Positions 57,528 through 64,000 of a DNA stretch of 64,000 nt are shown in pieces. The notes under the pieces were generated by a model, which saw only the letters and a program-made list of their open reading frames with translations, was not told the DNA's origin and made no database searches. Every line of letters begins with the position of its first letter. Within the stretch, counting starts at the first letter, position 1. Both the position numbers and the translations under genes were made by a program. The stretch is taken from positions 94,796 through 158,795 of the forward strand of contig JAEZFD010000010.1 in assembly GCA_023417655.1 (NCBI GenBank). Direction: 5' to 3'. The stretch is from Planctomycetota bacterium (GTDB lineage Bacteria > Planctomycetota > Planctomycetia > Planctomycetales > Planctomycetaceae).

Positions 57528-60500
57528 ATGTCGAAGATGGGACACAGGCGATGGGACTCGCCATCTAAAGGTCCTAGCCCGTTGCCTTTTCATCGATTGC
57601 AAATTCGGCGAGCTGCACTGGGAATTGGTCTGGGAATCGGAATTTTTCTGTTTACGTGCCAAGTAGTAGTAGCACAGGACTTTGGGCGAGGACCACCGGG
57701 CGGGTTCGGCGGGGGAAGTTTCGGCAGCCGTGGCGGAAGCCGGGGACTTCTTGGGGAAGTCGGGTACGAAGAAACCCGCGTCGAACTCAAAATTACAGAT
57801 GAGCAGAAGGCCCAGATCGACGCTCTCTCCGAGGCTCAGCGCGACAACCGATCGCAGTTTACCGATATCACTCAGCGGTTTCAGAGTGCCACCACTGAAG
57901 AAGAGCGACAACAGGTTCGTCAGGACATGCTCCAGAGGGCAGAAGAACTCCGGAAGCAGACCGATGAACAACTCAAAGCCATTCTGACTCCGGAACAGGC
58001 GAGCCGACTCACGCAACTTCGCCTGCATCGGGAAGGGCCTGGACTGTTCGCCCGGGATGCTGATCTTGCTGCGCAGTTTGGTCTCACAGACAGCCAGAAG
58101 GAGCAGTTTCAGAAGCTTTCAGAAGAACGGATGCAGGCACGATTTGGAATGCGCGGCGCCACCGATGAAGAGCGCCGGCTGTTCGATGAACAGTGGTCGC
58201 AGCGATATCAGGCCATCCTCACCCCAGAACAGCAGAAACGCTGGACAGAGCAACTCGGCGCTCCCCCGGCGGCCAAGACTGCTGCGGCCACAGTGGCCTC
58301 TCCCGCGATGACCACTCCCGGCACGTCAACCACTCCGGCAGTCACCCGCCCTGTCATCATTGAACAGGTTCCAAAAGATGTGCCACCCGTGGCCTCCTTC
58401 AGTCCGAAACTGGAGAGCTCAGGCAACCCCGGTACTGGGATGCCCAATGAGAAATCGTCAGATGCAGCACCAGGCAAGAACCAGGACGTGACGCCGAATG
58501 CATCCTCGGTGACGGATGGTGAAAAGAAGTTGTCGTTCAACTTCCGGTACGCTCCCTGGGGAGAAGTCCTGAAGCTCTTTGCGGACGAAGCCAAGCTCTC
58601 GCTCGACCTGAATGCGATGCCGCCCGGCACATTCAATTATTACGACCGTAACCAGTACACCCCGACGGAAGCACTGGACATTCTGAACGGCTATCTGCTC
58701 CCCAAGGGTTACTGCCTTGTCCGGCGGGATGAGTTCCTTGTCTGCGTGAATATCGATCAGGGAATCCCACCGAACCTCGTTCCCGTCGTGACTCCCGAGG
58801 AACTTCTACATCGGGGACGCAATGAACTCTTGACCGTCATCTTCCCCCTGCAGGGAGTTGACGTGGATCAGGTGGCAAATGAAGTCAACGACATTAAAGG
58901 CCCGCAAGGCAAAGTCGTCGGTCTGAAGTCGACAAACTCAATTCTGGTCACCGACATCGGTTCGAACCTGCGTCGCATTGGAACTCTGCTCGCAGACGTC
59001 ACCGCTCGCGGGGGACCAAACGACATTTCATTTCGGGCGTACCAGCTGCGAAATATTCCAGTTACCGACGCAGAAATGATTGTTCGCAGTCTGCTGGGAA
59101 TCAGCACCGGTGCGACCAATGTCAGCTCGAATGTGGAAGACCGTCGCCGTGACTTCCGGGATCCTCGTGATCCTCGTTCTCAGGCACCCACTCCGCCCCC
59201 AGCGACCCGCTCCGATTCAGGTCAGGCACGAGTCACGACTGACCTGCGCACTAATCAACTGCTGTTATCAGCGACACCGGCTCAGCACCTGCTCGTCGAA
59301 CAGACACTGAAGACAATCGACGTCGCCGGTGAAGAAAGCCAGTTCAGTCCGACAAGCAGCAGGCCTTTCCTGAAGGTCTACTCTTTAAGTGCTTCGGACC
59401 CACGGGAAGTGACCAAGACAATCGATGCCCTGATGCCGGGCGTCGTCGTCAACGATGATGCCCGTAATGGAAAGATCCATATTCAAGGGACCCCGGAACA
59501 GCATCGTCAGGTGGAAATGCTGATCATGCAGATGGAAGGGATGGGCGGGGCTCGACAGATGGCTGTCATCCGTCTCGCCAGTCTGGATCCCTCAGCCGCG
59601 ACCAGCACGATTCGATCAATGTTCCTGAAGGACGCTGATGCTCCAACTGTGGAAGCCGATCTTTATGGACGCCAGCTGATGATCCGTGGATCTGCCGAAC
59701 AGATTTCCCAGATCCGCACACTCCTCACACAGCTTGGCGAAGATGGCTCCGGGTCAATGGCCGGCGGGATGGATAAGGTCCGAACGGTCCCACTGAGTGG
59801 CCGTGATCCTGCAGAACTGTTGCCGATCCTGCAGCGGATGTGGGGAACCCGGAATGGCGGGACCATTCGAATCGTTGATCCTTCCTCCACCATGCCGAAG
59901 GCGGTCCCTGCTCAGCGGCAGTCGCACCCCCTCGAGTCAGACTCGAAGCGCACGTCGCCGACGAACGATCGGGACTCTGTCAGTGTTCCTGCCAGATCAT
60001 CACGGCCCATCCCGGTACGAACAGTCGCCCAATCTGTAGCTCCAACCACGGAGGCGACAGAGGGAACCGATAACGCAACTCCCCCGACGGCTACTGAGGA
60101 AACCAAGAAAGCTTCTCGACCAAAATCTGATGCCGAGGTGATCATCACAATTGTCGGTGATGAACTGGTTATCTCTTCCACGGATCCGGAGAAGCTGAAC
60201 GAGCTGCAGGAGCTGTTGAATCAGACGATGCAGGCGGTCCCTCCACGAATCACCTGGACGGTGTTTACTTTACAGGCAGCCGACGCCACTGAAGCAGCGA
60301 ACATGCTGAAGCTGCTGTTTCCTAACAGCACCATCGCGTCCTCCACATCCAGCACAGGGGGAATGTTCGGCGGGCTAAGCAGTGGGGCTTCTTCGTTCGG
60401 TTCCAGTCTGATGGGAATGACCGGCCTGGATTCGCTGTCGGCAAGTCCTCAACTGAAAATCATTCCGGATATTCGACTCAACGCACTGTTTGTCACTGGC

Positions 60501-61235
60501 CCGGCCGCTCAGGTGCGGGAAGTCGAGGAAATGTTAAAGGTCTTGGACTCCACGGATCTGGGTGGCGATTCCTTGCGAAACAAAGTCTCCCGGATGATTC
60601 CGATTGAATACGCCAACTCACAGGAGGTGTATAACATCGTGAAGGAAGTCTATAAGAACTACATCGATCCGCCTCGGGCCCAGGACAACAACAATCCACT
60701 CGCCATGCTCGCGGGCGGCGGACGGGGTCGAGGAGAAGCTCAGGCACCGCCAGCGAAACTGGCCATCGGCGTCGATCAGACAACGAGCAATCTTGTCGTC
60801 TGGGCGGACGAACCGTTGTTCCGGGAGATTGAAGAACTGGTGCAATCTCTGGATCGCGCCGCACAGGATGCCCGACGAACGGTTCGGGTCATTGGTCTGG
60901 AAAATACCAACTCGGTTGTCGTGCAGGGGGCACTCAATTCACTGCTGCCGCAAGTGAAAGTCACCACAACGGGAAGCCGATCGAATCCTTCATCAACTCC
61001 GGCTCCTTCCGGCTCACCGGTTCCTTCATCGACGCCTCCTGGATCATCCGATCAGATGCGTCAGATGTTTGAACAGCGGATGCGAGAACGGATGCAGGGA
61101 GGAGGCGGAGGTTCTCCTGGCGGCTTCCGCGGATTTGGCGGTGGTGGGTTTGGTAGCGGCGGATTCGGAGGAGGTGGTTTCGGCGGCCCTCGAGGGTCCG
61201 GCGGAGAAGGATTCCGGGGTCGCGGCGGCCGATGA
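57528..61235 (+). CDS. Secretin-related protein with LTxxQ-like N-terminus and many N-domain modules, no visible barrel
   Basis: A 1235-residue exported protein. The start at 57528 has AGGAG ten bases upstream. After the signal peptide come GRGPPGGFGGG, then helices with repeated LTxxQ-like motifs (ITDEQK, LTPEQASR, LTDSQKEQF, LTPEQQKR; ~75-245) like Spy/CpxP proteins. An N0-like segment (FRYAPWGEVLKLFADEAKLSLDL, ~340-410) follows. About seven secretin N-type repeats come next (LTVIFPLQGVDVDQV, FRAYQLRNIPVTDAE, LKVYSLSASDPREV, VRTVPLSGRDPAELL, WTVFTLQAADATEA, SRMIPIEYANSQEV). The C-terminus is a Gly/Arg-rich tail. The secretin barrel signature near VPxLGxIPxLGxLF is absent. GspE follows. Confidence 0.82.
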   Translation: MSKMGHRRWDSPSKGPSPLPFHRLQIRRAALGIGLGIGIFLFTCQVVVAQDFGRGPPGGFGGGSFGSRGGSRGLLGEVGYEETRVELKITDEQKAQIDALSEAQRDNRSQFTDITQRFQSATTEEERQQVRQDMLQRAEELRKQTDEQLKAILTPEQASRLTQLRLHREGPGLFARDADLAAQFGLTDSQKEQFQKLSEERMQARFGMRGATDEERRLFDEQWSQRYQAILTPEQQKRWTEQLGAPPAAKTAAATVASPAMTTPGTSTTPAVTRPVIIEQVPKDVPPVASFSPKLESSGNPGTGMPNEKSSDAAPGKNQDVTPNASSVTDGEKKLSFNFRYAPWGEVLKLFADEAKLSLDLNAMPPGTFNYYDRNQYTPTEALDILNGYLLPKGYCLVRRDEFLVCVNIDQGIPPNLVPVVTPEELLHRGRNELLTVIFPLQGVDVDQVANEVNDIKGPQGKVVGLKSTNSILVTDIGSNLRRIGTLLADVTARGGPNDISFRAYQLRNIPVTDAEMIVRSLLGISTGATNVSSNVEDRRRDFRDPRDPRSQAPTPPPATRSDSGQARVTTDLRTNQLLLSATPAQHLLVEQTLKTIDVAGEESQFSPTSSRPFLKVYSLSASDPREVTKTIDALMPGVVVNDDARNGKIHIQGTPEQHRQVEMLIMQMEGMGGARQMAVIRLASLDPSAATSTIRSMFLKDADAPTVEADLYGRQLMIRGSAEQISQIRTLLTQLGEDGSGSMAGGMDKVRTVPLSGRDPAELLPILQRMWGTRNGGTIRIVDPSSTMPKAVPAQRQSHPLESDSKRTSPTNDRDSVSVPARSSRPIPVRTVAQSVAPTTEATEGTDNATPPTATEETKKASRPKSDAEVIITIVGDELVISSTDPEKLNELQELLNQTMQAVPPRITWTVFTLQAADATEAANMLKLLFPNSTIASSTSSTGGMFGGLSSGASSFGSSLMGMTGLDSLSASPQLKIIPDIRLNALFVTGPAAQVREVEEMLKVLDSTDLGGDSLRNKVSRMIPIEYANSQEVYNIVKEVYKNYIDPPRAQDNNNPLAMLAGGGRGRGEAQAPPAKLAIGVDQTTSNLVVWADEPLFREIEELVQSLDRAAQDARRTVRVIGLENTNSVVVQGALNSLLPQVKVTTTGSRSNPSSTPAPSGSPVPSSTPPGSSDQMRQMFEQRMRERMQGGGGGSPGGFRGFGGGGFGSGGFGGGGFGGPRGSGGEGFRGRGGR

Positions 61236-61377
61236 TGTTTGCTCTGTTTCCCAGACCTGAATTCGCATTTGGGATTGGGACAACATTGCCCATACAGTTC
61301 AGAGCGCGAGATCAGAGTCGACAGTCGTCCTGAAGATGAGGAGAATTGTGACTTCGTACTGACAGTGATCTTCCGTC

Positions 61378-61385
61378 AAAGGAGG
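61378..61385 (+). promoter_or_regulatory. Strong Shine-Dalgarno sequence not positioned for gspE
   Basis: AAAGGAGG lies 59 bases before the gspE ATG but only seven bases before a TTG at 61393 that opens a 60-codon frame overlapping the start of gspE. It could drive a leader peptide or be fortuitous. Confidence 0.3.
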
Positions 61386-61444
61386 ATCGGCGTTGGTCAG
61401 GGAGTCGCACCCTGCGGTTCGTCGGACAGGCCAGAAATTCCAAT

Positions 61445-63124
61445 ATGAATATCGGTTCGCTTCTCCTGACCCACGGACTCGCTACCGGCCAGCAACTAGA
61501 GTTGGCGCAGCAGCAGTTCCCCGGCAAACGCATCGATCAGGCACTGATCGCAATGGGGATCGTGCGAGAAGATGAAACACTTAAACTTCTCGCGACCGAA
61601 CTGGATATGGAATTCCTCGATCTGAAGGAATTCGATGTCGATCGAGAACTTCTCAATCAGTTCCCAACATCCGCTGTTTTCCGATATGAAGCGATTCCGC
61701 TGCAGCGCGAGAATGGGCATGCGCGCGTTGCCATTTCTGACCCTTTCGATCTGGATGCTGTCGATGAACTGAGCACCCTGGGTGGAATTCGGATCCAGCC
61801 GGTCCTCGCTTGCCGGAATGAAATTCTCGACCTGATTAAACGTAATCTGGGGGTCGGCGGCGACACGATCAAGGAACTCGTCGCCCAACGTGCTGATGAA
61901 GTCGATCTGCTGGACGAAATTCCTGCCGGGATGGGGGAGCTTGCCGAATCGGCACAGGCTCCTTCGGTCATCCGACTGGTCAACGAACTGCTGATTGAAG
62001 CACTGGAACAGCGGACAAGCGACGTCCACCTTGAACCACAGGAAGCCGGGCTGGTGATCCGCTTCCGCATCGACGGCCTTCTCAGAGTCCAGCCGGTCCC
62101 TCCTGAAATCAACCACTTTGCGTCAGCGATTGTCACGCGTCTGAAGATCATGTCTCGGTTGAACATCGCCGAGAAACGATTGCCTCAGGACGGCCGAATC
62201 AACATGCGGGTGCAGGGGCGCGACATTGATGTCCGCGTTTCCATTATCCCGATGCTTCATGGCGAAGGAGTCGTGCTGCGTCTGCTGGATAAGCAGCGAA
62301 TGGTGTTCGACCTGAAAGGGGTCGGCATGCCTCAGGACACTTACGACAAGTTCCAGCAGCTGATTTCCCTGCCGCACGGCATCATTCTTGTCACAGGTCC
62401 GACGGGGTCCGGGAAGACGACCACGCTTTATAGCGCCCTGAGTGAGATCAAGGGCCCTTCCGTGAAGATCATCACTGTCGAAGACCCTGTTGAATACCAG
62501 TTGCCGGGGATCAGTCAGATTCAGGTTCACTCCAAGATCGGGCTCACCTTCGCGGCGGGCCTGCGGAGTATTCTTCGTCACGACCCCGACATCGTACTGA
62601 TCGGGGAAATTCGAGACGGTGAAACCGCGACCAGTGCCATTCAGGCCTCTCTGACAGGACACCTGGTCTTCAGCACCTTGCATACCAATGATGCACCTGG
62701 CTCGTTTACACGACTCGTTGATATGGGCGTGGAACCTTACCTTGTGGCGAGCACCGTCGAAGGGATCCTGGCTCAGCGTCTTTTACGACGGCTCTGTACC
62801 CGTTGCAAAGTTGCCCATACCTATCAGCCGGAAGATCTGCCGCACGACTTCCCTGCTCTTGAAGGCCGACAGCTCTATGTTCCCCGCGGCTGCCGTGATT
62901 GCCGTGACACAGGTTATTCAGGGCGGACCGGCGTTCATGAACTGCTCGTGAATGACGAAGAAATTCGTCATCTCTGCAATGAACGCGCGAGCACTGGAGC
63001 AATTCGAACAAACGCCCTGAAGAAGGGGATGGTCAGCCTCCGAATGGCGGGATTCCGCAAGATGCTGGATGGCACGACCAGTCTGGAAGAGGTCATGCGC
63101 ATCACACGCGGTGATATCGGCTGA
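61445..63124 (+). CDS. gspE: T2SS/T4P assembly ATPase GspE
   Basis: A 559-residue cytoplasmic hexameric ATPase. An MshEN-type N-terminal domain (GSLLLTHGLATGQQLELAQQQ, ~1-150) is followed by the CTE ATPase domain. Walker A is GPTGSGKTTTLYSAL, the Asp box is ITVEDPVEYQLPG, and Walker B is DPDIVLIGEIRDGETA. A four-Cys zinc motif is present (LCTRCK...GCRDCRDTGYSGR). No Shine-Dalgarno sequence sits directly before the ATG. It lies 209 bases after the secretin-related gene and energises the pseudopilus encoded on the other arm. Confidence 0.95.
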   Translation: MNIGSLLLTHGLATGQQLELAQQQFPGKRIDQALIAMGIVREDETLKLLATELDMEFLDLKEFDVDRELLNQFPTSAVFRYEAIPLQRENGHARVAISDPFDLDAVDELSTLGGIRIQPVLACRNEILDLIKRNLGVGGDTIKELVAQRADEVDLLDEIPAGMGELAESAQAPSVIRLVNELLIEALEQRTSDVHLEPQEAGLVIRFRIDGLLRVQPVPPEINHFASAIVTRLKIMSRLNIAEKRLPQDGRINMRVQGRDIDVRVSIIPMLHGEGVVLRLLDKQRMVFDLKGVGMPQDTYDKFQQLISLPHGIILVTGPTGSGKTTTLYSALSEIKGPSVKIITVEDPVEYQLPGISQIQVHSKIGLTFAAGLRSILRHDPDIVLIGEIRDGETATSAIQASLTGHLVFSTLHTNDAPGSFTRLVDMGVEPYLVASTVEGILAQRLLRRLCTRCKVAHTYQPEDLPHDFPALEGRQLYVPRGCRDCRDTGYSGRTGVHELLVNDEEIRHLCNERASTGAIRTNALKKGMVSLRMAGFRKMLDGTTSLEEVMRITRGDIG

Positions 63125-63157
63125 GAATCTCTCTCGCTTCAGCCGGCTGAAAATGAC

Positions 63158-63212
63158 TGGCCTGTCTCTCCTTCGCCGGGTCTTATCTCGCCCGAGGAAA
63201 ATGGACAGGCCA
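63158..63212. terminator. Inverted repeat between convergent gspE and dps
   Basis: TGGCCTGTC (63158-63166) and GACAGGCCA (63204-63212) pair perfectly. The 37-base loop contains a smaller CGGG/CCCG pair. Possible bidirectional terminator; no strong U-run. Confidence 0.4.
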
Positions 63213-63246
63213 ATTCACATTCCTGATGACTGCTGCCTGAACTCCG

Positions 63247-63723
63247 TTATGAATACAGATGGGCCTCGACAAACCACAGGTATTGGTCTGTCAGGCGCGA
63301 GATCCCGGTGAGCAGGTCCGAGGTTCCGGCGTCCTTGAGTTCAGCAGTCGCTTCGATGTCCTGCCTGATGGTCTTGCCGAAGATTGCGAGTGCGGTCGAA
63401 ACGGCCTCCACATGCGATCGACCGTCATGCGCAGTCGCGTTATAGGCCGGCAGCGTTGTCCGTTTCGCAACATGCCCAATAAGTCCCTCGGCATCTCCTC
63501 CGAGTGCGACAATCCGCTCTGCAATTTCATCGGTCTGCTCGGCGAATTTGCTGTAGATTTCATCGAACAGATGGTGAAGGGCAATGAAGTGAGGACCTTT
63601 GACATTCCAGTGAGCCTGCTTGGCCTGAAGTGTGAGGTCGATAATGTCAGCCAGACGAGCATTTAAGATATTGCAAACCTGCTGACGGTGATCTGGCGTC
63701 AGATCAATTTTCGTGGGATTCAT
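63247..63723 (-). CDS. dps: DNA-protecting ferritin-like protein Dps
   Basis: A 158-residue member of the Dps miniferritins, dodecamers that oxidise and store iron and protect DNA under starvation or peroxide stress. The ferroxidase region QAHWNVKGPHFIALHHLFDEIYSKF carries the expected His and acidic ligands, followed by TDEIAERIVALGGDAEG. Full length. Its ATG overlaps the stop of a small upstream open frame (ATGA). Confidence 0.94.
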   Translation of the reverse strand: MNPTKIDLTPDHRQQVCNILNARLADIIDLTLQAKQAHWNVKGPHFIALHHLFDEIYSKFAEQTDEIAERIVALGGDAEGLIGHVAKRTTLPAYNATAHDGRSHVEAVSTALAIFGKTIRQDIEATAELKDAGTSDLLTGISRLTDQYLWFVEAHLYS

Positions 63724-63908
63724 CCTGCACTTCCTGAAATTTCTGTGATACGGATAGGACCCTGTGCCTCGGCGCTCGCAAACACTGTTTCAGCCCCACG
63801 CAGAATCCTCTGCCCGACGCTGGGCAACTCTTGGAACTTCTGGACTTCAATCGTAGATCGAAGTGCCCAATGCACAAGATGACCGAGAGCGCATTCCCCG
63901 GATTCCAA
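63720..63908 (-). CDS. Possible small protein overlapping the dps start
   Basis: A 62-codon frame from a TTG at 63908, ending in TGA that overlaps the dps ATG by four bases. The translation (ALGHLVHWALRSTIEVQ, QRILRGAETVFASAEAQGPI) has natural composition and no stop-rich or Arg/Pro excess. There is no ATG and no strong ribosome-binding site, and I recognise no domain. It could be a small operon partner of dps or chance. The rest of the window to 64000 shows nothing else. Confidence 0.35.
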   Translation of the reverse strand: MESGECALGHLVHWALRSTIEVQKFQELPSVGQRILRGAETVFASAEAQGPIRITEISGSAG

Positions 63909-64000
63909 TTCTTCTTATATCGAAGACGCTGCCTGTAGAGACTTGTCCCACTCTGTCTGGCGAGAGAAGACGCAACGGCGTGATCAGGAACCAACTGTGT

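Overview
The window reads as a piece of a Planctomycetota chromosome (order Planctomycetales, inferred). The clearest signs are two large PVC-type proteins that join a propeller-like domain, HEAT-like repeats and a C-terminal CxxCH haem motif. Others are an ABC permease fused to a CPBP protease, a planctomycete-style type II secretion (T2SS-like) locus, and many secreted Ala/Pro/Gly-rich proteins. Base composition is moderately GC-rich and even. I see no insertion sequence, prophage, CRISPR array or rRNA.

Layout: 1-2631 holds most of a minus-strand purL that runs off the left edge. 2924-4075 is a cytochrome c'-like lipoprotein, divergent from a zinc-ribbon/membrane/TPR protein. 6962-12875 holds a small conserved-looking protein, folP, a ceramidase-fold secreted protein and a PVC haem protein. 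gdhA follows on the minus strand, with facing terminators between it and the haem protein. 14935-18689 holds two minus-strand HDOD signalling proteins, one fused to a Ser/Thr kinase and one to a GGDEF diguanylate cyclase. 19178-28470 is a tightly packed flagellar operon: flgB, flgC, fliE, fliF, fliG, fliH, fliI, fliJ, a motE-like gene, fliQ, fliR and flhB, with no fliP. Next come an Fsr-like MFS exporter, an ABC-2 exporter pair, an initiator tRNA with its own promoter and terminator, hisD, larE with a coupled membrane protein, and a minus-strand PVC haem protein/phosphate acyltransferase/dtd group. A CPA2 antiporter and a VIT-VWA protein follow.

46932-63124 is the T2SS-like locus. One arm on the minus strand encodes GspF, G, H, I, J, K, a GspL-like (PilM-PilN type) protein and a GspM/PilO-like protein with extra domains. 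A plus-strand arm encodes a very large secretin-related protein and GspE. A Gly-rich EF-hand protein lies between the arms. dps and a possible small overlapping ORF close the window.

How the genes fit together: the flagellar block covers most of the export apparatus, MS ring, rotor switch and proximal rod. The HDOD/GGDEF and HDOD/kinase genes beside it are plausible regulators of motility or lifestyle switching. The T2SS-like locus has a full pseudopilus, platform and ATPase set, but its secretin-related protein shows N-type modules without a recognisable outer-membrane barrel. Its GspM-like protein carries Ig/cadherin-like modules and a GspC/PilP-like tail. That remodelled periplasmic part is the most unusual feature of the window.
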